A stretch of 64,000 nt of DNA from Molossus alvarezi (Eukaryota; Chordata; Mammalia; Chiroptera; Molossidae). A model generated the notes under the pieces. The model saw only the letters and a program-made list of their open reading frames with translations. It did no database searches and was not told where the DNA came from. The translations under genes were made by a program, and so were the position numbers. Shown piece after piece: positions 20,080 through 30,904 of this stretch (positions within the stretch are counted from its first letter, which is position 1; each line of letters begins with the position of its first letter). The stretch lies in contig CM073886.1 in assembly GCA_037176705.1 (NCBI GenBank), positions 19,825,501 through 19,889,500 of the forward strand, written 5' to 3'.

Positions 20080-20185
20080 GCAATGAACATTTATTGCATG
20101 TCTCATTCTACACTGTTCATGTTTTAAAATCAATACCCCAAAAGATACTTTGGGACTGTTATCCCCACTTTGAGTAATCAACTCA
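20080..20185 (-). repeat. MIR fragment
   Basis: AATGAACATTTATTGCATGT then ACTGTTATCCCCACTTTGAG is the complement of the MIR 3-prime half. Confidence 0.6.
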
Positions 20186-20300
20186 CTTTACTTTAGGTCA
20201 TTTGTCATTATGAAATATTTCAAACATAGCAAAGAGCACAGAATAGCGTGCAGCAATCACCCACGTACTGAAATCTAGCTTTAGCGAGTATGTGTAATGC
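20186..20300. repeat. Ancient repeat fragment
   Basis: TGAAATATTTCAAACATAGC, AAAGAGCACAGAATAGCG and AATCACCCACGTACTG resemble a high-copy old mammalian repeat (tttcaaacat...agaatagtataatgaacaccc...cccat). Class uncertain. Confidence 0.35.
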
Positions 20301-20399
20301 GAGTTGAAAAATGAAAAAGAAAGAACAGAGACTCACTGGTGCCAGGCTGCTCAGGGTGGAGAAGAGGACACAACAGTCCAGACCTTCCAACCCAAGGTG

Positions 20400-20545
20400 T
20401 CACCTTTTCAGCATTACGCAGCTCTGTGGCCCTCAGCTGAACTGGGACTGGCCTTCAGAAAGTGGAATCCTCATATTTAAAATGAGAATAATGTTTTATT
20501 ACCTATTAATCTCACATAATAGTTGGTATGCCTGTGTAGGTTGGA
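20400..20545 (+). repeat. MIR-like fragment
   Basis: CAGCTCTGTGGCCCTCAGCT, then CCTCATATTTAAAATGAGAA TAATG, consistent with a decayed plus-strand MIR. Confidence 0.5.
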
Positions 20546-20559
20546 GGAGGTAAAGAAAT

Positions 20560-21330
20560 GGACAAAGGGATCCCAAGAAACATCCCTGTTTGGAAATCAT
20601 AAAATTCTCTGCAAACAAAAATGCTGCTGATATTTGCGATGTATTGAATGCCCTCCTTCCTGCTGCTCTTTCGCCATCGGAAAGCAAATGTACTAATCCA
20701 CTCTGTTCAGCATCTCTGCAGATAAATATTTGTTCAGCGCATTAATGTTGACGGTGGTCATTTGCTGGTGGAGACTGTGCCGGACCCTTCCCGGTGTGAG
20801 TAGTGGAGCCCAGTGATATGATAATCCCACTCCCAAATTTCTTGTAAAACTAAAACGGGTAGTGGCACGTGTTCCCAACTCCTGAGCCAGATCCGGACCA
20901 ATCCTGGAACAACATTTCCATTTTACTAATTGTTTGTGCCCTGGTGGATGCCCTCCATTGCCCAAAAATATGCAATCACTTAATTGCCATAGCAATCCTA
21001 TTATATTACCATTACACAAAGTCTAGTGGGGAAAGCTCAGAACATGTTATTAGTGCTGAAAGGGACAATTTACTGGATTTTGCTAAATGCCATCGCTTCC
21101 CAAAAAATGAATCAAAATTACTTGCTTATGCACATCTTGCTTTAATATTCTGGTCAGAGAATGAGGGGGAAGTTGCCACTCATGGCCTGAGCTGATTTCA
21201 GCAAAACTGGCTTTTCGACAAGTCAGGGGATGGGGCCTTGCCCGTCTCCACCCCGATGTGGACGCTAACGGAGCACACGCTGTGCTGCCATGCTGGGGTA
21301 TGTTCAACGTGCTACGTTTGTAGAGGTGTC
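20560..21330. promoter_or_regulatory. Repeat-free block, candidate conserved element
   Basis: Nearly 800 bases without recognised repeats. Motif-rich: GCGCATTAATGTTGACGGTG, ACTTAATTGCCATAGCAATC, GTACTAATCCACTCTG, TTTACTGGATTTTGC. Overlapping 108-codon frames on opposite strands (20693-21195) have no known domain and are not proposed as genes. Confidence 0.4.
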
Positions 21331-21574
21331 CTGATCCTCAAACAAGCTTAGGTAGAACTTTCATCAGAAAATGTTAGTTCAACAGAATGTTGGATTTTTA
21401 AATGGTTTCTGAATTATAGAGACAATGGCAGGAAAACTCAGGTGTATCCCAAACTATCGAATCATTGGGCTAAAAATAGTGAAGATCAATAAAAATGGAT
21501 CAGATTAAATTCAGGTACAATTGTGGAAAGCCAATGCTAAGTTCTGTGAGTCAGAACATCATCTTCATAAAGAA

Positions 21575-22003
21575 TACATTCTGGGAACATATCTAAGGAG
21601 ACCCAAAACGCTGGTTGAAAAGATTATATGCACCCCTATGTTCACTGCAGCGTTACTGACAATAGCCAAGATCTGGAAATATCCGAAGTGCTCATCAGTA
21701 GATGAGTGGATATAAAGCTGTGGTGCGTCTACACAATGGAATACTATGCAGCCATAAAAAAGAAGAAAGTCTTGCCCTTTGCAAGAGCATGGATAAACCT
21801 GGAGAGCATTGCATTAAGTGAAATAAACCAGTCAGAGAAAGACAAGTACCATATGATTTCATTCATAAGTGGAATCTAATGAAAAAAAGAAACTAACACA
21901 TGAAATAAAAACTGACTGGTTGATAGAGAACAGACTGACAGAAGTCAGAGGGGAGGGGGTTGTGGGCTGGGTGCAAAAGGTAAAGGGATTAAGAAAATAA
22001 AAA
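21575..22003 (+). repeat. L1 3-prime end
   Basis: TATGCACCCCTATGTTCACT, CAATAGCCAAGATCTGG, ATACTATGCAGCCATAAAAA, TGATTTCATTCATAAGTGGA and a final A-rich AAGAAAATAAAAAG. Abuts a VES SINE. Confidence 0.85.
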
Positions 22004-22004
22004 G

Positions 22005-22231
22005 AGCCCTGGCCAGTTTGGCTCAGCGGTTAGAGCATCAGCCTGCGGTCCAGAGAGACCCAGGTTTGGTTCCCTCTAAGGGCATGTACCTCAGTTGCAG
22101 TTTGTCGCCATCCCTGTTTGGGTTGTGTGTCCCTTTCACGTTGATGTTTCTCTCTCTCTCTTCCTCCTTCCCACTCTATCTGAACAAAAAAAAAAAAAAA
22201 AAAAGGAAAAATGTCTTCATATGAGGATAAA
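22005..22231 (+). mobile_element. VES SINE, subfamily A
   Basis: GCCCTGGCCAGTTTGGCTCA head, GGTTTGGTTCCCTCTAAGGG, ATGTTTCTCTCTCTCTC body, A run at about 22186-22204, and the degenerate palindromic tail TCTTCATATGAGGATA. Inserted at the A-rich end of the preceding L1. Confidence 0.92.
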
Positions 22232-22278
22232 AGAAAAAGAATACATATGTATTCTTGCATATATGTTATACACATAAA

Positions 22279-22306
22279 ATATGTGTGTGTGTGTGTGTGT
22301 GTGTGT
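22279..22306. repeat. (TG)n microsatellite
   Basis: About 13 TG units close behind the SINE tail. Confidence 0.93.
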
Positions 22307-22780
22307 TTCCTTTATAAAGATGATGTTCTGATCAGTGAGTCTTTGATGCTACTTGGCAATGTGTCTACTGCATTTGAAGAACTACACCAAGTTAAAACAA
22401 AACAAAACAAAAGAAATGGGATCTTGCCTCCCACTCCCTCCTTCTCCTTTCCCCATATTCCCCATGTGATTTCGATGTTGGTGGACATGTCTGTCTTAAA
22501 GTGCCATAAAGCAATGTTAAAGTCATTTGGGTGGATGGTTAGTAATCCTTTGCATGCAGAAAACTGCAAAGAATTGAGAAGGGATGTGAATAGCATCAGG
22601 ATCCAGGATGCAGAAGCTTACAAGGTCGACTATGTCTCCGAGTAGAGCAAGGGAAATTTGTACAAGCCTTTGATTCTCTCTGATTTTTTGTGTGTGAAAG
22701 TACAAAGAGGCTTCATATTTAATGTATAGCATTCTATAAGCTGTCCTGCGTGTGTGTGAATTTCCCAGCATAATTCTGAC
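22307..22780. other. Unassigned sequence
   Basis: Contains a short (AAAAC)n stretch near 22394-22411. The plus frame to 22645 starts in the SINE and TG tract and has no domain. Confidence 0.45.
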
Positions 22781-23450
22781 TCTGTAAGTTTAAATTTTGC
22801 AGTATGGGGGCAACAACTATTCCAGGATCTAAATACTCAGGCTAGAGAGCTGAATCCGGGAGACTGAAAGTGTAGCAACAATTTTGCAGTGTTGGTGGCA
22901 TTTCCCTTGCCTATAAAACCAATTTGAACTGCACAAAACCCTCAGCACATTGCATTTGGGAAATGCAGGGGCTGCACATTAAGCTGTTATGAATAGCTGC
23001 TGTTGGAATGCACTGAGACGGAAACAAATCTGCATTTTATTTGCACTCTGTCTGCAATCCCATGCCATCCAGACTGCAGTTATAGTTTGTGCATCACTGC
23101 AGACAGGGGTGAGTTTTTCTGCGAAGCATTACCACACTTGAATTTTTAGCTGTGCAATCATTTGAAACTGCTCTGTTCTTCCCTGACACTGGCCACTGAA
23201 CATTATAATGTAGATGGTTTGCTCCTATGGAAGAAAATATAATCCGAGTCAAGTCTAATTTGACTCAGGCACATATCTAACTTTCCCCTTGTAATTCAGA
23301 GGCAATGAACCTAGGGTAAGAGCTGTCAGGCTGGCCTCTGGGACTGTGAATATTCCTTAGCTTAAGGAGCCATGAGAGTTACATTGGCTGGTTTCGGCAT
23401 TCAGCTCGGAACTGCTCAGCAATGCACCTAAGTTGGAGGTAGGCACTTTG
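22781..23450. promoter_or_regulatory. Repeat-free block, candidate conserved element
   Basis: Even composition and many transcription-factor-like words: GCACATTAAGCTGTTATGAA, GCATTTTATTTGCACTCTGT, CTGCAGTTATAGTTTGTGCA, AAGTCTAATTTGACTCAGGC. No repeat family seen. Conservation inferred only from texture. Confidence 0.4.
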
Positions 23451-23722
23451 ATATTATCAGTGCTCACATTATGAAGCTGTAACATTCCAGGGAAGAGGAT
23501 TAGAACAATCCTAAATACCTGCCCAATGCCAGGGGAATGAGTGCGAAGATGATCACACAGCCTAGAATGCTTTTATGCAGGCTTTAAAATAATAGTTGTA
23601 AGACCATATGAAAGGGATAAAAAAATGGTAAATGTGACGCTCTGTGTGGTGACATTAAGGTAATATTCACTTGTACTTTTTCTTATCTTCTATCTACTGA
23701 GTTTTCTGTAATGTAGGATGCC
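23451..23722. other. Unassigned; possible L1M tail at 23580-23715
   Basis: TAAGACCATATGAAAGGGAT ... TACTGAGTTTTCTGTAATG has the general order of a HAL1/L1M 3-prime tail but is too decayed for a firm call. Confidence 0.35.
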
Positions 23723-24040
23723 AGGGACAATGTCATTTTTTATTTTCTCCCTAGACACACAGAAAAAACGGCATTTCTCACTTCCCTTCGCATCTAGGCA
23801 AAACCATGTGACTAGTTTTGGCCAAAGGAATAGAAACAGAAATGTGGAAGTGATTTTGAAGCTGGGGTCATAATGTGTTTGGTGTGATATGCTGAGCCCT
23901 CTTAATCCCATCCATGTGGCTGGAAGCAAAAAAGGCCAGTATGATGAAGCCACAGCATAAAGGAGACCTTCTGATTCACAGGAAAACAGAACAGAAATGT
24001 TATATTAAGCTACTGAGGTGTAGTGTTGGAAAGTTTAAGT
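23723..24040 (+). repeat. LTR-like old repeat
   Basis: CTTCCCTTCGCATCTAGGCA, ACCATGTGACTAGTTTTGGC, CAAAGGAATAG, TGATGAAGCCACAGCATAAA and TATTAAGCTACTGAGGTGT follow a common MaLR-style LTR order. Confidence 0.5.
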
Positions 24041-24304
24041 AGTTAATGTTAACCTACTTTAAATAAAAGATTCAAGTGTTACTCTATTCAGTGCTGTGCA
24101 CCAATGTTGTGCTTTTTAAGTGGGGAATAGTGACATTTTGGGAAATTTTGCTGGCAAAGCTGGATTGTGAAGTAGAAGCAAAGTCCCCTGTTTAGATTCT
24201 GGATGATGGCTGATAAGAATAAAACCAGCTACCGGTGACAGAATGCGCGGCACCATGCAGTAGCCACCCAGGGCACAGTTTTATGGGGTCACCATGACAG
24301 TCCC

Positions 24305-24420
24305 ACAAGAAGATGTTATTATTGCATTAATGATGGGAAAACTCAGGAAGGTCAAAGTCACACAAACTAAGCAGGAATTCCAGAATTTGAACTCGGGTAT
24401 GTCAGATGCCAAAGTGGAAA
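24305..24420 (-). repeat. MIR fragment
   Basis: ATGATGGGAAAACTCAGGAA, GGTCAAAGTCACACAAACTA and TTTGAACTCGGGTATGTCAG are the complement of the MIR core. Confidence 0.65.
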
Positions 24421-24770
24421 CTTATCAGGCCTACCCTACTGAGAAATGCAATGTCAACGTTTCTGGACAATGTAGGTGGGGAGAAAAAGTGTAATATCAC
24501 TGAGCTGTCACATATTGAACTTTCTGTGCCCAAAGCACAGTGCAAGGTATTATGAGGCAAGCAGAAAAATCCTTATTTAAAGACCTGGGAAAGTAATGGC
24601 AGATTGGAGGCACAGATTAGTATCTCCCTTCCCCAGGTGTTTATGCATCTGCCTGGCAATTTTTAAATTCTCAGCTAAAAGGGAAGGTATTAATTTCATG
24701 AATCATAGTCCCACACTTTCACTGGACACTGGATTGAATTAGTGGGCCTGAGGGACATTTTATACCATAG
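24421..24770. other. Unassigned sequence
   Basis: A short stretch near 24520-24560 may be a MIR 3-prime trace. The rest is unrecognised. Confidence 0.4.
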
Positions 24771-24774
24771 CAAT

Positions 24775-24948
24775 CAAGAGGGCTTCATTTTCTACCCAGC
24801 CCAACCACTTTATTAGCTGTGTGTACTTGGACCATAGAACTCAATCTCTCTATGACTCAGTTTCCTCATCTGTAGAATACGGACGATGATGATAATAGTA
24901 GTGACTTCATAGAATTATTGCAGAGCACACAGAACAGTGGCTGGCACA

Positions 24949-24985
<37 letters not shown>

Positions 24986-25010
24986 CACATTGAATACTGT
25001 GCCAATTAAT
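24775..25010 (+). repeat. MIR SINE containing a (GT)n tract
   Basis: CTCTATGACTCAGTTTCCTC, ATCTGTAGAATACGGACGAT and AACAGTGGCTGGCACATAG in MIR order. A (GT)n microsatellite (about 24951-24981) has grown exactly where the MIR tail should read TAGTAAGCGC. Confidence 0.8.
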
Positions 25011-25324
25011 GCTTTTCCACCCTTTCCTGAATGTACCTGGTGGGCTGACTTGTCAACATGGTTCTTGATGACCCAACTCTCTTACTCTCCTCGTTTTCTT
25101 CAGTATATCTCAGCATATTGGCCCCCAGACGCCAAGTCACAGGGCAAAATGTAGGAGTCACCATTTAGACCTCAGCCTTTCCTGGGTTTCAGATCTAACA
25201 CTTTCATGGTACTGGTTCAAATACTGCCTGCGTGATCCTTTGAGCTCCCATTGTGGAAGACCCCCCATGATACTTACAGCCTAATATGTCTTCACCTAAT
25301 TCTCTCTCCTCAGCCCCCAGATCC
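25011..25324. other. Unassigned sequence
   Basis: No repeat or gene signature. Lies between the MIR and the array-bearing LTR-like element. Confidence 0.4.
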
Positions 25325-25412
25325 CTGAGTGTGGGCTGCACCTAAGGACTGGATTCTTTGAGTAGAATATGACAAAGTGATAGAATATCACTTTTAAGAT
25401 TAGTTGACAGAG
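25325..25412 (+). repeat. LTR-like element, left part
   Basis: TGTGGGCTGCACCTAAGGAC, GAATATGACAAAGTGATAGA and ATATCACTTTTAAGATTAG are the known lead-in of a MaLR/ERVL-style element. Its consensus carries a CT-rich stretch at this point. The matching right part lies at 27069-27380. Confidence 0.55.
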
Positions 25413-25420
25413 TCCTCTCT

Positions 25421-25453
<33 letters not shown>

Positions 25454-27068
25454 TCTCTCTCTCACACTCATACTCTCAGAAACACTCTCACACACACTCT
25501 CCCTCAAACACACACCTTTTCACACACACACACTCTCACACACTTTTTCACACACAGTCTCTCTCACATACACTATCACACACACATACACAAGCTCTCA
25601 CACACAACACTCATAAACACACACTCCCTCACACACACTCACACACTCAATCTCACACACACTCACACACTCACACAGTTTCTCACACACTCTCACACAC
25701 ACTCTTTCACACACACTCTCACACATACTCTCTCACACACTCTCATAGAGATTTTTTCACACACACTCACACACATACTCACACACACTCTCTTTCACAC
25801 ACACTCTCTTTCACACACACTAACACACACTCTCTTTCACACACACTCATACACACTCTTTCACAGACTTACACACATACTCTCTTTCACACACACTCAC
25901 ACTCTCACACACTCTTTCACACACACTCACACACGTACTCTCACACACACTCTCACACTCACACACTCTCTTTCACACACATACACTTTCACACATACTC
26001 TTTTACACACACTATCCCACTCACACACACTCTCACACACTTTTTCACACACAGTCTCACATACACTATCACACACACATACACAAGCTCTCACACACAA
26101 CACGCATAAACACACACTCCCTCACACATTCAATCTCACACACACTCACAATTTCTCACACACTCACACACACACTCTTTCACACACTCTCACACATACT
26201 CTCACACACTCTCTCACACTCTCAGACTTTTTTACACACACACTCACACACACACACTCACACACACTCCTTTCACACACACCCTTTTTCACACACACTC
26301 ATACACACTCTTTCACAGACTTACACACATACTCTCTTTCACACACACTCACACTCTCACACACCTTTTCACACACTCTCTTTCACACACTCTCTTTCAC
26401 ACACACTCACACACGTACTCTCACACATGCTCTCTCACACTCATACACACACACACACATACACTCTCTCACACACTCACACACACTCTCTTTCACACAC
26501 TCACACAGTCTTTCACACTGTCACACACACTTTCACACACACTCACTTTCACACACACACTCTTACACACACTATCACACTCTCACACACTTTTTCACAC
26601 ACAGTCGCTCTCACACACACTCTCACACACACATACACAAGCTCTCACACACACTCTCACTCACATATACACAAGATCTCACACACATACTCTCACACAC
26701 AGTTTCTCTCACACACACTCACACACTCTCTCACACACTCACACACACTCTCTCACACACACTCTCTCACATACACTCTCTCACATACACCCTCTCACAT
26801 ACTTTCTCACACACACTCTCTTTCACACACACACACTCTTTCACGGGCACTCTTTTTCACACACACACTCTCTCTCTCACACACACTCTCTTTCACACAC
26901 ACTTTCACACACACTCTTTTCACACACAGACACAATCTCTTTCACACACACTCTCTCACACACACTCACACACTCTCACACACATACTCTTTCACACACA
27001 CTCTCACACACACTCTCATACACACACTCTCTCTTTCACACACTCACACACACTCTCTCTCTCTCTCT
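25413..27068. repeat. 1.66-kb (CA/CT)-type satellite-like array
   Basis: Almost pure C/A/T strand made of CACACA, CTCTCT and TTTCACACACACTCT units. Higher-order structure is visible. CACTTTTTCACACACAGTC recurs at 25541, 26038 and 26588. The CATACACAAGCTCTCACACA segment recurs at about 25585, 26078 and 26632. CACAGACTTACACACATACT recurs at 25862 and 26314. So blocks of about 0.45-0.55 kb were duplicated. The 252-codon frame at 26427-27185 is repeat-derived (Ser-His-Thr repeats) and not a gene. Confidence 0.97.
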
Positions 27069-27380
27069 GTGATAAGTTCATTGTCATGTTGTAAACTGCC
27101 TTGTGAAGAGCCCACATGGCAAGAAACTGAGATGCCTTCAATCACTAGCCACAAGGAACTGAATCCTGCCCTTCAGGGCATGTGAGTAAGGTCGGAAGCA
27201 CCCCCCCCTGGCCCTACCCGGTTGAAACTTGAGATGAGACCAGCTCCTGGCCAATGCCCTGATCGCAGTCCACAGGAACTGACTCAGAAGACTTAGCCAA
27301 GTCCTCATTCCTGACCCACATACACGGTCAGGTAATGAGCCTGTGTTGTCTTGAGCATCTAAGTGTTCAAATAACTTGCT
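27069..27380 (+). repeat. LTR-like element, right part
   Basis: CATGTTGTAAACTGCCTTGT, GAGCCCACATGGCAAG, ACAAGGAACTGAATCCTGCC and GACTTAGCCAAGTCCTCATT CCTGACCCAC continue the element interrupted by the array. Sense is plus. Confidence 0.6.
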
Positions 27381-27754
27381 AGGCAAGAGTAGATGACTAA
27401 CATGCTCTATAACATCCTATTCTCTAATATCCAATCATTAGCAAATTCTCTTGAAGTTTCGAAGAGGATAAAAGTTATCCAGCAGGGCATGAAGGAGAAA
27501 TGTCTGCATCCCTGGCATAATACCCTAACAATAGCACCCGAATTTTATTGCTAATAATTGTAACCACTCTTGATATACTTAAATTCCTATAAGCACAGAA
27601 GTCCTCAGCAATTGGGGCGTGCAGGACCATGCGGATGTGAAAGTCACTTCAATCTAACCTAAGCCAGATGCAATACACATCATATATTTACTCTGCAGTT
27701 TTGTCATATTTTATTATGTACCTTTTGTGTGTGTGTGTGAGATGGTTAACTTTT
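27381..27754. other. Unassigned sequence
   Basis: No family recognised. Short (GT)n of 7-8 units at about 27726-27741. Confidence 0.4.
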
Positions 27755-27935
27755 TCTGAGTGCTTACTCTGTGTCGGCTTATTTTTTTAGCATCTGGTTT
27801 AATGTTCATAAAACCTGGTGGAATGTTATTATTTTTCTCTCATTTTAAAGATAAGAATATTGAAGCTGAGGGATATGTCACTTGCTATTCAGCCAGTAAC
27901 TGGTGGTCCTGGATTGGACCACGGAAAAGCTAGAT
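27755..27935 (-). repeat. MIR SINE
   Basis: CTGAGTGCTTACTCTGTGTC, TTTAATGTTCATAAAACC, CATTTTAAAGATAAGAATAT and GCTATTCAGCCAGTAACTGG are the MIR complement. Confidence 0.75.
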
Positions 27936-27959
27936 TTCAAAGACTATTCCTTTCACTTG

Positions 27960-28093
27960 AAGCCACCCTAAGGGCAGAAAATATGTCTTCATTTATTTCA
28001 GCCTTCCCAACACCATATGGTCCATTCCTTGACACACAGTGGATGCAAACATTAATAAAACATTTAATAAAAGTTAGCAAAAAAAAAAAAAAT
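27960..28093 (+). repeat. L2 3-prime end plus A run
   Basis: GGGCAGAAAATATGTCTTCA, CATTCCTTGACACACAGTGG and ATGCAAACATTAATAAAAC fit the plus-strand L2 tail. An A run occupies about 28079-28093. Confidence 0.5.
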
Positions 28094-28584
28094 TCTTCAA
28101 GTTTAATGTTTCATCACCATATCTAGGTTAATTTATTGGTGTGAGTGAAGGGATATTTTCATCTCCTACTTGAAGTATCAAGGCTAAGCTCACATTTTCT
28201 GGTTCTGTCCCCACATTTTGTCCATTTTCAAGATCATAATTGGGTCATACTGGCCATCTCTCCCCTAATATGTGTCAGCAAAACAAAGAGATTTAGATTC
28301 TTAAGAAAGGTCTTCACAGGAAAAACAAAAGGCAAAGACAATTTCTGGCCACCTTCCTGTTAGCTATGTATTGGACTCCAACTTCTGGAATTCACATATT
28401 TATTCATTCATATATTCATCCATCCATCCATCCATTCATCTGCCCAAAGGGTGTTATCTGCTTGAACTCATCTCGGTGTTTAGATCTGACAAAGAAACAA
28501 TCTTTGATTATAATGAGCTCAGTCATACTGAATACATTTTGTTCTTTTATAAGAGTTCCCCCTAATACAAAATAATATTTTCTA
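28094..28584. other. Unassigned; short (ATTC)/(CATC) tract
   Basis: Imperfect tetranucleotide run at about 28398-28440 (CATTCATATATTCATCCATC). The remainder is unassigned. Confidence 0.45.
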
Positions 28585-28900
28585 ATTATAACAAATGATT
28601 ATAAAATACAGAATAAAAACACTGAAAGAAGAATCCCATTTAATCCCCCATTTAAAGATTAATAATAACTAATTAACATTGGTTCTATTTCTTCTCAGAC
28701 TTTTCTATGCATATTTTATAAAGATGGTATACTATACATAGTAATTATGACTTTTGCTTTACTTAATATGTATTGTTCATATTTTTCATTTTATTAAATA
28801 TTCTTCTACAATGCCTTTGTCTGCAAAATGTTCCACTTAATTGGTCTGCTGTACTTTATTTAATCGTGTCTTGAAGTTATTATTCTTAATGTTATTATTG
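28585..28900 (-). repeat. HAL1/L1-like fragment
   Basis: TTTTCTATGCATATTTTATA, CTTTTGCTTTACTTAATATG and CTGTACTTTATTTAATCGTG are the complement of old L1/HAL1 3-prime UTR sequence. Confidence 0.55.
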
Positions 28901-28904
28901 TTGT

Positions 28905-29865
28905 TTTTGAAAAAAAATGTGTAATAATGAGAAACTGATGTTGGCAAAAGTGTGGGGAACTAAACTGCCTCTAAAGTTTAACCTGGTTTATTTCTCTTGC
29001 ATTAGTTCTCCAAATTACTTTTGGGTAGCTTGACACATCTTTAATTTAAGTCCTAATTATTGTACATAATGCAACTCACACCTGTGGAGATAATGCTTTT
29101 ATTAGCATTAAAACTAAAGACATCAAAGAATCATATCAGGATAAAATGTCTATTTCTAATTTAATAGAATTGCAATTAAAGCAAATTTGATCTGAATGAA
29201 ATCCCATCATAACTGGTTTTTTTTTTTTTTTTTTTTGCACAGTGAGTGAAAATTATTCTCCCCTAAATTGAAGATTAATAACATGCTTTTAATGTTAAAT
29301 GTAGCAATTCAAGCATTAGGTTGCAATTCAAGTTCAACATCACTGAACATTTTATAAACTTCACGTTTTAACATCTCTGGGAAGCGCTCTGAGGTAAATG
29401 CATTAGCGTTAAATGCATTAATGTTATTTTTCTTTATAAATGAGCTTATAACAGTGTTGTTACCTTCATTTGAATATTTTAATGAAGGGATAATATAGGG
29501 AGAGTGCTCCATTTGCACGAGGTAATTGTTTCTTCCCTGAGTGGCTAAACTTGGGCAGAAAGTGGAATTTATCTCATTGAAATTCTATTAGGGCTGTGCG
29601 GCTGTTGTTACTTGTCGGGAACCTCTCATTACCTGGAAACTGGGGCTTTTTGTTAACGCTCTCCTGTCACATGGCGCCCAGTCTCCTGCCTCCCTAGGGT
29701 GTAATCTCACCCTTTGCAGGCTAGTCACAGCAGCACACCTTTGGTCCAGGTGTGCATTGGCTCGGCACTTAGAATTTAGCCGGGTGAAGAATTCTGATTT
29801 AGATAAATTCAGTCCAGGTTGGTAATAAATAATCCACATTTGCAGGACAACCTAAAATGAGGAAA
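28905..29865. promoter_or_regulatory. Repeat-free block about 0.95 kb, candidate enhancer
   Basis: Only a T run (29218-29236) interrupts otherwise repeat-free DNA. Rich in homeodomain/POU-type words: TAATTTAATAGAATTGCAAT, CTCATTACCTGG, AGGTAATTGTTTC and a direct repeat AAATGCATTA at 29396-29405 and 29411-29420. It becomes more GC-rich towards 29640-29760. Function inferred from composition only. Confidence 0.45.
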
Positions 29866-29959
29866 AAGTACACAATAGCTTTTCTTTTCACAATAGCTTT
29901 TAAATGTAGCAGGTTACTTGCAAAAAAATGGTTTCAATCTTTTCTCCTTGGCTGAATCC

Positions 29960-30400
29960 ACTCCATTTACAATGTAACATCAGATTCTCCTATGAAGAGA
30001 TGGTCTGTTTTCCACTCTTTAATCTGGGCTGGCCTTGCCATTGGCCTCGGCCAATAGAGTGTGGCAGAGGTGATGTCTTACATGTGTGCACTCTTGCTCT
30101 TGGGCTCAAGCCTCCACCAAGAGAAGAAGCCCAAGCTGGCCTACTGGAGGACAAGGCCCTGTTGGGAAGAACCAAGGTGCTCCACCCAATTGTCAGCCAA
30201 CCCACGTCAGCAGAGGCACCCAGTCAAAATGCAGCTGATAACAGACCCATAAAGGAACCCAGTCAATTTAGAAAAGTCATCCAGCTAAGCCCTGCCTAAG
30301 TCAACCACCTGTAGTTATAAGCAAAATAAGTGACTGTTATTTTAAGCCAACAAGGGTTAGATGGTTTGTTACTTAGCAACAGATAACCTTTATAATACCC
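29960..30400 (+). repeat. MLT1-like LTR, old
   Basis: CTTGCCATTGGCCTCGGCCA, AGAGGTGATGTCTTACATGT, CTAAGCCCTGCCTAAGTCAA, TGTTATTTTAAGCCAAC and GGTTTGTTACTTAGCAACAG ATAAC follow the standard 5-to-3 order of this LTR type. No retroviral genes. Confidence 0.6.
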
Positions 30401-30439
30401 CTACCTTTGCCAAAGTCTATCTGAATGATCATGGATGAA

Positions 30440-30605
30440 CTAGTAACCTCTTTCAGTTTTTTTTCTTGCCATTGTAAAATGAAAACAATCATATTATCCC
30501 ATAGACCTGTCTTGAATGAAAGATAATAATAGATATGAAATATTTAGTACAGTGCATGCCACAGAAGAGTGCTCAGAAGGGTAGTTGTTACTGCTGTTGA
30601 TACTA
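30440..30605 (+). repeat. MIR fragment
   Basis: CCATTGTAAAATGAAAACAA, CATTATATT-like spacing and AGTACAGTGCATGCCACAGA fit the 3-prime half of MIR. Confidence 0.55.
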
Positions 30606-30639
30606 CTACAATCCATTTTCATGACATACGTACACACAT

Positions 30640-30892
30640 TTCAATTAGTTGAGAGCATGAGTTCTGAAGCTAGCTGCCACCACTGGATTCTTGACTCGGT
30701 CATTACAAGGTGTGACTTTGAACAGCTTACTCAAAACTTCTATGCCTAAGTAGCATCACCTCTAAATTGGAAATAATGACAGTATCTGCTTCCAAAGATT
30801 GTTGGGATGATTAAATCAGTGAAAATAGATGAAGTGCTTAGATCCTAATGGCATATTTTAAATACGAAATAAATGTAATTTATTATTAATAA
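30640..30892 (+). repeat. MIR SINE, near full length
   Basis: GAGAGCATGAGTTCTGAAGC, GTGACTTTGAACAGCTTACT, CTCTAAATTGGAAATAATGA and GAAATAAATGTAATTTATTA give the complete MIR order. Confidence 0.88.
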
Positions 30893-30904
30893 TAAAGAAA
30901 TATG

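Noticed and set aside
22211..22645. 144-codon plus-strand frame
   Set aside because: Starts in the VES tail and the TG tract; no domain.
25413..27068. CRISPR array
   Set aside because: No repeat-spacer alternation; low-complexity microsatellite in a mammalian genome.
26427..27185. 252-codon open frame
   Set aside because: It is the CA/CT array read in frame (Ser-His-Thr repeats) and runs into LTR-like sequence. The same array lacks stops by composition.
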